NCBI GenBank assembly: GCA_032622095.1
Contig: CP136062.1
Coordinates: 870,001 to 934,000 of the forward strand
From: Siphonodentalium dalli
Lineage: Eukaryota > Mollusca > Scaphopoda > Gadilida > Siphonodentaliidae
Length of the DNA stretch: 64,000 bases
Direction: 5' to 3'
Shown: positions 36,113 through 46,968 of the stretch, piece after piece
Numbering within the stretch: position 1 is the first letter of the stretch
Layout of the letters: every line of letters starts with the position of its first letter
Notes under the pieces: model-generated
The model's input: the letters and a program-made list of their open reading frames with translations, nothing else
Told to the model about the DNA's origin: nothing
Database searches by the model: none
Made by a program: the position numbers and the translations under genes

Positions 36113-37257
36113 GGCATTATCGCAAATCACATGTCACGTCAATTATCACTTCACTTACACGCATGTAAGTCAACTCAGTCGTGCCGTTTCTTGTCTGCCC
36201 CTGCCATGGAATTTATACTGTTTATACTCGGATGCACCCACCACCTCCATTGCAAGATAGACATATTTTGTTTATGTTCTGGTGTACACCCACACCAGCC
36301 TCTTTATATGTACTTCACATCAATCAAAGCTATTGCCGTGCGTATATCATTGTACGAAAAGTACGCGCTATACATCATCTTCCGAAAAGCTCAATGCGTA
36401 AATACACTTATCAAAGATACCTGTCGTTTGTCCATGCTTAGTGTTCGATTATGTTCGATTTTGTTCGATGTACCACGTACAAATGAGTGCTATATTTCTG
36501 TCATGCTAACAATGACTCCTTCACTTACCTGGATCATTTGAGACACGTTTCATGTCCATATAGTGCATACCATGGATTCATACTCGATCCTTACCAATAT
36601 ACCACCTAAATATGCATCCATGCATATATTTGTAATAATGGTGCCTGGCTCAAAATAGGTAATGTTGATTAAAGGTGCGGTTGGCCTTGGCGGTGGGTAT
36701 CCTGTAAAAATATTTCCACCCGTCAAAAACCGCCACAAACAGAAGAACATCAAAATGTAGACAGACTTTGTCCGTATACAAATAAGAAATATCGCGTAAA
36801 CAGTATGTTATTGTCATATATTTGACTATTGTTATGTAACCAAAAGCATAGAAAGTTACTTTTCTGGTGTTTGTTTATATTATGATGGTAAACATAAAGA
36901 GCGTTCTTTGTGGGTGAATTCCTGATATGGAACTAATAAAGAGCGTTTATGCCATTTGTGTGTGATTAGCCAGTAGCATTGTGCTGTCTTCTGTAACACA
37001 ATCAGGCTCTTGCTTAGGTCAAATATAGTAGGTCTTTATGACAATTAAGGCCTCACGTGCCTTTAACTCACAGCTTCCGTTGTAGTCAAGATTCTGATTG
37101 GCATGACGATAGACTATACTATTTATATACTTACATATCCTTTAGTTGATTAATATACATGTAAGTGGAGAACTATACTTGTGAAAACATGCCACAATAT
37201 TTAATTTCTCTATAATACATGAACGGAACCCCATTGTGTGTGAGTAGTTTGATAACA
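36113..37257. other. No gene recognised
   Basis: The plus-strand open frame at 36,065-36,541 (158 codons) begins inside the preceding repeat, is rich in His, Cys and Ile, and shows no family motif. I do not support it as a gene, although its length is above the local average. Confidence 0.4.
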
Positions 37258-37520
37258 ACGCATATGTATAGGTGTATGTATATGTGTCTATGTATGTATA
37301 TATGAATAATTATGGGAGACATATACATACACATATAGAGTCTCTCATAATTATTAATGTACTTCTTAACAACGCACATGAAACTTAAATATTATTTACA
37401 TATGTCTCTCAGAATTATTCATGTACTTCTTAGCTGCTCCGTTTGATTTATTACACTTCTGTGATAAGCCTTGAATGTTTCCACATGTATACATATACCG
37501 TTCCATGCCACTTCCAGCAA
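37258..37520. repeat. 268 bp repeat with internal hairpin, copy 2
   Basis: Direct copy of 35,845-36,112, about 1.4 kb downstream, with a few substitutions ('attattaatg' for 'attattcatg') and the same hairpin at 37,303-37,358. Confidence 0.8.
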
Positions 37521-38117
37521 AGTATACTATTCATGTTCGTCTCTTTTAACATATTGTGCATAACAATACACTTCTACATAGATCTGCTTACGTACAGGAC
37601 GGAAACATGACGTTCCTTTTCTTGATTATGCACTGTTAATTGGTGAACACACTTGCCACAATATTTGAATCTTCTGTTACGAAACCGCACTGTATATGAG
37701 CAGCATAAACAACGCACATGCATGAAACTGAATCTGAATATATTTGGAAACATATTTGCAGCTCTTGTCCCCCATTAGTCCTAGGAATCTAATACCATGA
37801 GATACACCCAATGTAATGTTTTTATCTCCTCTTTTTCTGTTCTCTTACTCTTTCTGCTTTCCCCCACTCCTTGTACCAAAGTATCAATCATCACGGCCTT
37901 ATCCTCTTCTCAACTCATTTTCTGCTCTATCTTGTTATCTTGTCCCCACTTGCTTACCCCCACTGGGAAAACGGACTGAGCTGAAAACAGATGTAAAAAA
38001 ACACCCATGATAGGTTTTCATTTCTATATGTTGTCAGAGTATGCTCAAATTATATACTTCTTAACGTGCACCGAGGATGCCCAAACAATAAATATCGGAA
38101 TTTTGATATGATCTTTA
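37521..38117. other. No gene recognised
   Basis: May include the 5' part of the LINE fragment that follows, but I see no motif to fix its start. Confidence 0.4.
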
Positions 38118-38681
38118 ATGATGGATATAATGTTACACAGGGCAAGGATCGGTGCATTTCACAATCTTGCTGTCAGACTGTCAGGGAGGGGGCCTCTTTG
38201 TGTGAGACAATCAGAAACATGCTTGTTTTATATTATGCTGTGCCAACATGGTCTGAATCTTACAACTTCCCTAATAATGACACTACTGGTTTCCATTATT
38301 TTCACGATGGAACAACTATCTACTCTCAAATATATCATGACCCACAAGAAAATATCATATGCACCACATTCCGAAGAAAAGATGAGACTGAACACAAAAC
38401 TTGCGAGGTCATACACAGCTGCATCTCTCTTCACGTGCGCGAGCATTCTAACAGTACTAACCGTATTTTTGGCAAGGGTTCTCATGATCCTCGCAGGAAA
38501 CGTCGAGACTAACCCAGGCCCTTCAACCGAACAACACAGTCACTCGGTACTTGTGTTGAATACACAGAGTATCAGAAATAAATTAGATATACTTGCGGCC
38601 GAAACATCAAGTGGCGAGTACGACGCATGCCTATTAGAGTCAATATCAATTTTGGTCAACATTTATGTCCTCGGTGGATGA
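38118..38681 (+). pseudogene. CR1-type LINE fragment with a 2A-like motif before the endonuclease
   Basis: The open frame ends with a hydrophobic stretch (around residues 101-127), then ILAGNVETNPGP (about residues 124-135), then about ten residues later VLVLNTQSIRNKLDILAAE. The latter is the first beta-strand region of an apurinic-endonuclease-like LINE domain ('L..N.RS..NKLD.L'). The NPGP block with upstream V-E-T is the 2A ribosome-skipping signature known from some CR1-type LINEs of invertebrates; here the usual Asp of D-V-E is Asn. The reading frame departs from the endonuclease after 'DACLLES' where L-T-E-T would be expected, and no reverse transcriptase follows. It is a 5' fragment of a LINE of a different family from the one at 43.4 kb. 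The true start upstream is unclear. Confidence 0.72.
38484..38522 (+). other. 2A-like (NPGP) translational recoding motif
   Basis: Codons 38,484-38,522 read M-I-L-A-G-N-V-E-T-N-P-G-P. Active 2A peptides share D-(V/I)-E-x-N-P-G-P; this one matches except Asn for Asp. In known elements the ribosome releases the upstream chain at the final Gly-Pro. Activity with Asn is uncertain. Confidence 0.75.
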
Positions 38682-40085
38682 TGAGTGCATAATGCAACGT
38701 GCGGATCCCAACTATTGTTCCCAGTGTGCATCTCTATCACCGTCACAACATGCACACACAAATAAGCGTGATGTTCGGGTATATATGTATGTAATGGGCT
38801 CATTCATGGCCAGATTTGACCAAAATGGCCTGTCCCCAGGAAAATTTTACAGGCTAAAATCGAAATTTCGATATATTAACTACATGCCACCGAGAAAATC
38901 CTCTGGCATATCATTAGTTTAGTTCTTGATATAAACTACTGTCACATATACACTACCCAAGATTGAACTTAACTAAGTGAAAATTGCTCAGAAACTTTGT
39001 ACCTCAGCATTGTGTCTCTCATGTAACGAAGTGCTATTTACTTGACATAATGACGTATCCCTGATATTTATAATCTCCGTATTTTGTTCTCCGTCATGCT
39101 TTGTACGTCACAATATCGGAAACGCACGTCGTCTGAATCAAAAAACAACTTGCGATAACACAATTATATAATAGGTAGGTTGACCCCCTCGCGTACTTTT
39201 CAAAGTCGTATTTTAAATAACGCATGTTTGTTCGCTATAACATATGTATAATTATATTTCAAATAAATGTTTCCGAAGCCACTGTGGTGTATTTTATACT
39301 TCCCTATTTTCGCCATACTGGAGGGAGAACTCATTGAATGCCGTGACCAGAGTGGTCTGTACTATCTCCACTGTAACGTTCTCTGCTGTAACAGGCCAAA
39401 ACGTTACAGGAGAGACCAATACTGTAACGAAAGGGGAAGGCTGCTATTTACAGAGGCTGTTTGTGCGCGAACACACGCAACACCAAGCTGAAATATCTAG
39501 AGGGTGTAACTGGGGTCTTGTTCTTCTTTCAGATTACAAAATGTGTCTGATTTGGAAAATATCATTTACGTGCGTCGATGTTTTGAATTTTCGTTACATG
39601 AAAGATATGTTTATGTTACATTAAAGATGTTCTTATGTGGTAAGTCGATTTTGCATTTCATGTGATTGGTATGAAACCATGATAGCCGGGAGAAAACATC
39701 AATTATAACGAGACTGTTACTTTGTATTAGTTATTCCTTCGGTTGCAACATGATTCCGTGTACGATCTAACTCAAATCGAGTGGCCGTTACAGTAAATAC
39801 AACAACTGTTATCCAGAGGACATGCCTGTTGCATTTAATAATGTTTTCTCTTTTCTTTGCCGCGGAAATATATCACACGATATACATAATATTTAATTGG
39901 TTATGTTTGTCTTTCAACTCGAACTATTTTTCTGGTTTGGATAATAGTAGCCTTTCTAGTGTTAAATTTGGGAAATTAGTGTTACACGAGGGATATATGT
40001 ATGTTATAGTAAGGATATTGATACGTTGTGAGTTGATTATGCGTTAAGGGGACGTCTTTTAAACAATATGGCCATCCCAGATAGC
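38682..40085. other. No gene recognised
   Basis: 39,365-39,435 contains repeated and partly inverted 'ctgtaacgttctc', 'acgttacagg' and 'actgtaacg' words. The 126-codon frame at 39,244-39,624 runs through these words and has no recognised motif. Confidence 0.4.
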
Positions 40086-40089
40086 ATGA

Positions 40090-40895
40090 CTACGTTGGGC
40101 CAACGTTGGCACAATGTCGGCACGGTTGGCATTAGGTTTGGTTGGGTTGACGTTGTTGGTCCTTGGTTGGCCCAACGTATTCCTCCCAACCGTTGGAAAT
40201 ATAACGTTGGCCCAACGTTGTGCCAACGCGAACATGCCAACGTAATTATCTGCAGTAAATTGGTTGGGTTGGCGTGGTTGGCCCAACGTATTCCTCCCAA
40301 CCGTTGGAAATAAAACGTTGGCCCCCAACGTTGAGCCATCGCGAACATGCCAACGGAATTATCTGCAGTAAATTGGTTGGGTTGGCGTGGTTGGCCTTTG
40401 GTTGGCCCAACGTATTCCTCCAAACCGTTGGAAATATAACGTTGGCCAACGTTGTGCCCATCGCGAACATGCCAACGGAATTATCTGCAGTAAATTGGTT
40501 GGGTTGGTGTGGTTGGGCCTTGGTTGGCCCAGCGTATTCATCCCAACCGTTGAAAGTATAACGTTGGGCCAACGCCAACACGAAAATGGAATTTACGGTA
40601 CACATCACATTGGTTGGGTTTACGTTGTTGGCCCTTGGTTGACCCCAATTAAGGTATTCATTCCATGCAACAGTTGGAATTATAACGTTGGTCCAATATT
40701 GGGTCAACGCTAACGGCCTCGTGGTAGTCCAATTACATATAGCGTACATACATATAAATCTCAACGATATGCCGATACTTTCTGTTCCGTAAACACACGT
40801 ACAATCATTGCTGACACAATATATGCTACGATATGTCATAAAATACGTTGGATGGTGTCGGTTGGTATATCGTTGGCCCAACGTAATGCCAACGT
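40090..40895. repeat. Self-complementary minisatellite, about 120 bp period
   Basis: Four to five units carry the 12 bp palindrome GTTGGCCCAACG (or a one-base variant) at about 40,166, 40,277, 40,401 and 40,523, each followed by 'tattcctcc(c/a)aaccgttgg' and, further on, 'gaacatgccaacg', 'attatctgcagtaaattgg'. Spacing is 111-124 bp. Many sub-blocks are inverted copies of each other ('ccaacg' and 'cgttgg'). An outlying unit lies at 40,860-40,893. Open frames on both strands through it (231 codons on minus) are produced by the periodicity, not by selection on a protein. Confidence 0.85.
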
Positions 40896-41250
40896 AGATG
40901 ACGTAGAAAGCTCTGACGTCAAACTCTACGCGCGTGCACACAACGGATCAGGCGTCTGCTTTTCTTATTGCGCGCTTTGTTCTGGTTCTCGTTCAGTGTT
41001 GCTGCTGGTATTGATTTGAGCAAATAAAGGATTCAGTTTCTTTAATTTGAAATTCAAGGATTTGTTCGTTCTGTAGATGCCGCCATCGGTCATCGAGTCG
41101 CTATCCGAAGTAGGTTTACGTTTGTGAGAAACTACTCTTTTGTGTAAAACTAATTATTTTTCCCAATATTTTTCTCGGAATCAAAAAGTTCTGAATATTT
41201 GCACGGCGTACATATAAGTTATAGCGGAGAATACTTATTGACATGCATAG
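40896..41250. other. No gene recognised
   Basis: No repeat or coding signal. 'agaaactactcttttgtg' (41,130) has an inverted partner 'agtagtttctcacaaac' at 41,248, about 120 bp away. Confidence 0.4.
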
Positions 41251-41254
41251 TAGT

Positions 41255-41512
41255 TTCTCACAAACTTGCATCAGACAGGGTTTGATTAGTTTGATTAGTA
41301 ACTCCCCAATCTGCTTAGAGCCCTCAGTGCAGCTCAACTCATAACTTTGTAATTCCCTGGCGACCCGCCCAACTCAAATTCATATACATACCGTAACCCC
41401 ATACCAATGACATCCCTGTAAGCATAATCAATATATCAACAAGTACTTGATTAGTAACTCCCTCATCTGCTTAGAGCCCTCACCGCAGCTCAACTCATAA
41501 CTTTGACAATGA
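41255..41512. repeat. 65 bp direct repeat pair
   Basis: 'ttgattagtaactcc' followed by 'atctgcttagagccctca' and 'gcagctcaactcataac' occurs at about 41,293-41,350 and 41,449-41,506. Confidence 0.75.
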
Positions 41513-41645
41513 CTTATCCTACCTTTATACATGTACACAGCTAACTTGCATAGTCATCCTTTCACCAATGCCACTTTAAAGTTTCATTCGTCTAGTGAAT
41601 ACTCATTTACCTAGTTAAAATGTCTATCAAGACATAAAACATCCT

Positions 41646-41692
41646 GAAATGCACTGTGAAATGCACTGTGAAATTCACTGTGAAATGCACTA
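41646..41692. repeat. Short tandem repeat, unit 'gaaatgcactgt'
   Basis: Four near-perfect 12 bp units: 'gaaatgcactgt' twice, then 'gaaattcactgt', then 'gaaatgcact'. Confidence 0.85.
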
Positions 41693-42639
41693 AATAACCT
41701 TAATTACCTTAAATTCTATTGTACATGCTCCTGAAAATATATTTGGTAATTACCTGAAGTCACAAAGTACCTACATGTATGAGGTGGTGTTCTTTTTTTC
41801 TTTTTTTTCTCTCTCCCACTCTCTTGACCGTGTATAGATATATAAATGTATCCATTTTAAAACTTACGAGTTCTCATAAGTCGAATAAAGAAAAAGTTTC
41901 ATGAAATATAAACCAGAATCACTAATTAAGCGCAAGTAAGGCAGTTCCAAAATTGGGCTCTAGTTGGATGATGAACAAATATATAGTCTGTATTTTACCG
42001 GTGATGACATTGATGAAGTCTTATAAGATGTAGACCCACAGCCCAATATGGAATTGAATCACAACAAATCCCCCCCATATATATATAACAAGTCCTAATT
42101 TCCATATTTCCTGATATTGTACCGGTGACGACATTACTCACTTCTCTTAATACGAGTAATTTTGGAATTATATTTATCTAATCATCACACCTCCCCCATC
42201 ACGCCCCAAATGATATCACAAGTCTTAAGTTTTCAGCATTAAAACCCCCCATTATCCATCACCCCCCCCCCCTCTCCGATAAAACAAGTTTTAAGATTCC
42301 TCATTAAAACCGCCATCATCCTTCAGCCCCTCTCCCCATTTTGAAGTAATACAAATAATAAAAATAATCATTAAATTATCAATCTGTATAAAATGAATTG
42401 AGTAAGGTTTAGATGTATCAAAAACTGGGGTATTATGGTATTAAGACAAATGAGTACTTTTTTTTTGTTCTCTATCTCGAATATCATGGTCAGTCAACTT
42501 GTACAATACATTATGTAACATGTAATTTTGAACTATATATCAGACTTTATATATGTAATGATGATCATCGGATCTTTTCATCCAAGACACCCCCAATCTC
42601 AATTTTGGATTGACTAACCCATCATAAACTGCATGCATA

Positions 42640-42893
42640 AACTTGCATAGTAATCAATAAATTCATGATATCCTTTACTTTTGCCGGAGATCGCCTGGTG
42701 CTCCCAATCATTCATTTGACTACTGTCAATACCACTGAGCTAACTACAGGTATTACATGCTATGATACATGTACATGGATCAACTTGCATAGTAATTAAA
42801 AAAATTATGATATTCTTTACTTTCGCCGAAGATCGGCATGGTGCTCCCAATCATTCATTTGACTACTATCAATACCACAGAACTAACTATAGG
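42640..42893. repeat. 105 bp direct repeat pair
   Basis: 'ggtgctcccaatcattcatt' followed by 'gactact(g/a)tcaataccac' and 'ctaact(a/c)(t/c)agg' occurs at 42,699-42,752 and 42,840-42,893, with related upstream sequence ('tttacttt(t/c)gccg'). Confidence 0.75.
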
Positions 42894-43424
42894 TTATACA
42901 GTAATGCTCTAAGTAATCGACTTCTTAGCCACGGCGGAGTTGTGGGTGGCTTTTCGGGATTTGGTCGGGGTATGGCTTGTTGCCATTCATCGGAAAGCTC
43001 TCGCTTTTTTTTTTAAATGCTCATCCGATCAAAATTATGTCATAACCAAGGTAATTATAACGTTTTCTTATCATTGAGTTATAAATGGAAATTTGCTTCG
43101 TAATTCACGCCGTGAACATGGGAAAATCCGCGCATGGTCACTAACAGAAATAAACTTCGTTTATAGGCTTAGAACTCAATTTCGAAAACTATATCCCTTA
43201 ATCACTTGAAATCCTGTAAACAATTTCCTGAGTTCACGGTGTGAAACTATTAAAATTAATTTACCCACAAAAGAAAAAATTTACTATGAAAACATATATG
43301 CATCTTACGATGTATAAAACTGTTTACAGGTGCAACGTCGTGTGCAGATCGAACTCAAACCACGGGTATATGCTAACCGATCTCAACAAGGGCATAAATG
43401 TTATTACAAATATGATGAAACCAC
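42894..43424. other. Probable 5' flank or 5' UTR of the LINE
   Basis: Between the direct repeats and the LINE reading frame. An open stretch of 66 codons at 43,241-43,441 overlaps the start of the LINE frame but has no ORF1 signature. I cannot place the LINE 5' end more precisely. Confidence 0.4.
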
Positions 43425-44600
43425 ATGATGGCCACAAATAACGTAACACTGAGTGAGGTTAGGGAAGCGCCTAATTTCGATCTTGCCGCCAAATGGGCTA
43501 GCCTAGAGGAAGACGAAGAACCAACTTTGTCCATTTTTGATAAAAACAATTGCCGTTACTTCTCAACTTTACAAGCAAAAGATATTCTCAACAAGAAGAA
43601 TAAACTGTCAATGTTTGGTCTTAACTGCAGAAGCCTCAATGCAAATTTTGAAAATTTTCAAAATCTTTTATGTGACATGAAAATCAATGACAACAATCTT
43701 GATATATTAGCGCTAACCGAAACATTCAAAATACACCAAGCATCGGACTTTAAACTCTCCGGTTATCATCCCATATAATTTAAATCAAAGCGTGATCACG
43801 ATGATGGTAGGGGTGGTGTTGGTATTTACATAAGAGACACTATTACGTATAAAAACAGACCCGATCTATCAATATTTATCCCACATGTTATTGAAACTGT
43901 GTTTATTGAGCTTGAATTCGGAAAACATGAAATATATATCATAGGATGTATTTATAGACCTCACACGGCACCAAAAGCTGACTTTGACAAGTTTGCCTCT
44001 AAATTCGACGAACTCTTAGATATAATACAAAATCATAAGACTTATATAATCGGTGATTTCAATATCGATCTACTAAATTTCGATGTGCACAATAAAACAA
44101 ACGACCTTTTAAACAATGTATTCACACGAGGATTCGTGCCCATGATAACAAAACCGACAAGAATGACCGATCACTCAGCGACCCTTATCGATCATATATA
44201 CACAAATAATCTTCGAAACGAACACTGCTCTGGTATAGTTGCATGTGATTTGTCAGATCACTTTGGGGTATTTCTCACTGACACCGAAGGTCATAACGGA
44301 CATAACCGATTCAAAAACCCACATGAAATCATGCGCACTCCCAGACGAAACTTTTCCCAAGAAAATATTAATAAATTCAACGATACTCTTAAATCGTGTA
44401 ATTTCCATTCGGTTTGTAATTGTAATAATATAGATCAAGCATACGAAAACTTTTTGGATATCTATTTGACAGCATACAATGTAGCTTTTCCGCCCATTAC
44501 CCGAAACATACCCAAAAAATTCATCAAACGCGAACCATGGATGACCACCGGATTAATAAGATCTTCACTTAAGAAACAAAAACTATATACCATAAACTAA
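43425..44600 (+). pseudogene. LINE endonuclease domain (exonuclease-endonuclease-phosphatase fold)
   Basis: The frame starts at 43,425 with about 60 acidic residues, then FGLNCRSLNANFENF and LDILALTETF (the catalytic Glu region). A single TAA at 43,776 interrupts. The same frame resumes and carries GGVGIYIRD, IIGCIYRPH, YIIGDFNIDLL (catalytic Asp and Asn), LIDHIYTN and DLSDHFGVF (the conserved S-D-H). This enzyme nicks target DNA to prime reverse transcription. The frame ends at 44,600, just before the RT frame, by a frame change near 44,585. All catalytic motifs are recognisable, so the damage is recent. The first Met is uncertain because ORF1 is not visible upstream. Confidence 0.83.
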
Positions 44601-46447
44601 GCTCGCCCTCCACCATCCATACGAATTCCTACCTCAAATATCGACAACTATATAACAAACTTATCCGGAAAAGTAGAAGCATGTATTACTGTGAGATATT
44701 AGAAAAGAATAAGTATAGTTTAAAAGAAACATGGAAGACCCTCAAAGGTGCAATAAAACGAGACAAAAATACGGGTGGCTACCCGAATGTTCTACATGAT
44801 AACAACATACAATTTACAAATCCTGACACTATCGCTGAAAGATTTAATGACTATTTTTCCAATATAGGTCAAAAAACTACAGAACTTATTGAAAATCACA
44901 CAGATGTAAACTTCCTCGATTATTTAACGAATAGACAAAGCAACGAGCTAAATATTACGCCCACCACAATCCAAGAGGTTATTTTAACTTGCTACTCAAT
45001 GAATGGAAAAACCAGCAGTGACTTCAATGGAATATCTACAAAACTGATGAAGGAAACCATATTTTCTGTAGCACCAGCATTAAAGCATATATTCAACTTG
45101 TCGTTCAAACAAGGTCATGTTCCCAACAAAATGAAAATAGCTAAAGTTGTACCAATACCGAAAAATAGTGACAAGGGGGATATAAACAATTATCGTCCAA
45201 TAAGCATTCTTCCCGCATTTTCTAAACTACTCGAAAAACTCATGCAAAAACGTTTAGTTGATTTTCTTAATGAATCGGACATCTTATTTAAACATCAGTA
45301 CGGGTTTCGCCCAAACCATTCAACTTTTCATCCCATCATTCATCTACTGGATCATAATGTAAAAAATAACGACAAGCCCACGAAAGATTCCACCGTAGCC
45401 CTTTTTCTTGATCTGTTCAAAGCTTTTGACACAATAAACCACGAAATCTTACTTACAAAAATTGAACATTATGGAATTAGAGGCATGGCAAACAACTGGT
45501 TTCGAAGCTATCTCAATGAGAGACGACAATACGTAGAATTCAATGGAAGCAAGTCAAATCTCCTAAAAACATCATGTGGTGTTCCTCAGGGATCCTTACT
45601 CGGGCCCATAATTTTTCTCCTCTACGTGAACGATATGTCAAATGCAACTACTATGGATCTCTTATCATATGCCGACGATACAACCCTTATGGCCAGTGGA
45701 CAAAATGAAGCGTTAATCCAAAGTTATGTCAATAACGAATTAAGAAATCTATCTGACTGGTGTTGCTGCAACAAACTAGCCATCAACGCTAACAAAAGCA
45801 ATTATATGCTCTTGCATCCACAAAACAATGAAAACAAATGGAATACAATTAAAATATATCTCAATGGAGCCGAACTTCTACGGATAGGGAACATGCGGAG
45901 CGAATCGTCTGCCAAATTTTTAGGTATCCATATAGATGAAAACCTGACCTTTAATAAACACATTTCTATTGTATGCTCAAAAATGGCACATGCAATTTAT
46001 TGCATTAATAAAGTTAAACATTTTCTCCCGAGCAAGGCTCTCAAAACATTATACTTCGCCCTAATTCAAAGCCACTTAGTTTATGGCATCCAAATATGGG
46101 GACATGTACCAGCAGTGAAGAAACTATATGTATTACAAAAACGAGCCATGAGAATTATATGTAACAAAACATATAGAAGTCACACCGATCCTCTTTTCAA
46201 ACAAGAACACATTTTTAAAATAGATGATTTACATAAATTACATGCATCCATTGTCATGCATGATTGGTACTACGATCGCTTACCAGTGTCTTTTTCTGGT
46301 ATGTATGGCAAGAGAGCAGAACCAAATAGACGACATCCTAATCCTATAGTACAAAACATATTCTGGACCATCTCTTTTTCTAAAGTTCTCCCATACCATT
46401 CATTCCCCTTTATGTGGAATTCCCTTGAAAGTAAAATATACCTCTAA
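44588..46447 (+). pseudogene. LINE reverse transcriptase
   Basis: Open from before Met 44,681 for 588 codons. Counting from that Met, the palm motifs appear in order: [18 protein letters not shown] (about 169-186), [10 protein letters not shown] (242-251, catalytic Asp, with Phe where Ser is usual), [11 protein letters not shown] (299-309), [10 protein letters not shown] (327-336, the catalytic Y-A-D-D) and [20 protein letters not shown] in the C-terminal thumb/connection part. The enzyme copies LINE RNA at a nicked target. The frame stops at 46,445 after [10 protein letters not shown], but the adjacent frame (46,425-46,649) carries the expected end (SRHVFRKRLKTDIINTY) and a Cys-rich CKNRRCPDC segment. 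A second frame change therefore truncates it. From residue 348 on, the sequence is duplicated at 53,600. Confidence 0.88.
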
Positions 46448-46649
46448 ACAATCAAGACATGTGTTCCGAAAACGTTTGAAAACGGATATCATTAATACAT
46501 ATCCAGCTAGCGTGCGATGCAAAAACCGAAGATGCCCTGATTGCACAAACGATACCAAATTTTCTGATAACAAAAAACAAAACAAAACATTCCCAAAACC
46601 TCACTCACATTATTCCTACTCGGTTCCACTCACACATGAATATTCATAG
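46425..46649 (+). pseudogene. Out-of-frame C-terminal end of the LINE protein
   Basis: Overlaps the last codons of the RT frame in another phase. It contains 'F..RLK..I', the usual last helix of CR1/L2 proteins, then a CCHC-like cluster (C-K-N-R-R-C-P-D-C) and a basic, Ser/His-rich tail. Most simply read as the displaced end of the same protein. The same frame change is present in the duplicate at 54,304-54,528. Confidence 0.65.
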
Positions 46650-46821
46650 TATTCATTCATTATATCGACCAAGTAGGTGCCCATACATATGAACCACTTT
46701 TCGTACCATTGCCCTAACAACGCCTATATATATATAAAAAACAGTCTGCACACGATAAACGTAACCTAAAAACAATCAAATTAATTCGGCCATCTTCATC
46801 ATATAATCTGTCACCACATCC

Positions 46822-46863
46822 AGGGGTGATAGGAAGACAGTCAGTCATGACTATATCACCCCT
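46822..46863 (+). other. Hairpin in the LINE 3' UTR
   Basis: 'aggggtgata' (46,822-46,831) pairs perfectly with 'tatcacccct' (46,854-46,863) across 22 bases. 3' hairpins followed by a short-repeat tail are recognised by the RT in several CR1/L2-group LINEs; here the role is inferred from position only. The duplicate copy has the same hairpin at 54,701-54,742. Confidence 0.6.
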
Positions 46864-46968
46864 AGCAATATACATGTATAGTCTATCAATATTATATTTA
46901 TTTGTAATTGTACTTTCCATGTGTGTATATAGTAAATAAAATTATCCTATCCATCCTATCCTATCCTA

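Larger units (their letters stand above)
43425..46968 (+). mobile_element. CR1/L2-group non-LTR retrotransposon, broken
   Basis: One LINE with apurinic-like endonuclease followed by reverse transcriptase, a 3' UTR, an AATAAA-like signal (46,935) and a 3' tail of short 'tatcc' repeats (about 46,943-46,968) in place of poly-A. A short-repeat tail, the absence of a downstream endonuclease and the sequence of the RT motifs fit the Jockey superfamily, CR1/L2 group. It carries at least one in-frame stop and two frame changes, so this copy cannot encode its proteins. The 3' part from 45,721 recurs at 53,600. Confidence 0.85.

Noticed and set aside
36065-36541. 158-codon plus-strand frame with a Cys- and His-rich composition
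   Set aside because: No recognisable domain, overlapping frames of similar length, and its start lies inside a dispersed repeat.
40090-40720. CRISPR-like array
   Set aside because: The units are contiguous and similar throughout with no unique spacers, in an animal-type genome; it is a minisatellite.
40246-40941. A 231-codon minus-strand open frame, the longest outside the retroelements
   Set aside because: It coincides with the GTTGGCCCAACG minisatellite; its protein is a repeat of the array and mirrored frames exist on the other strand.
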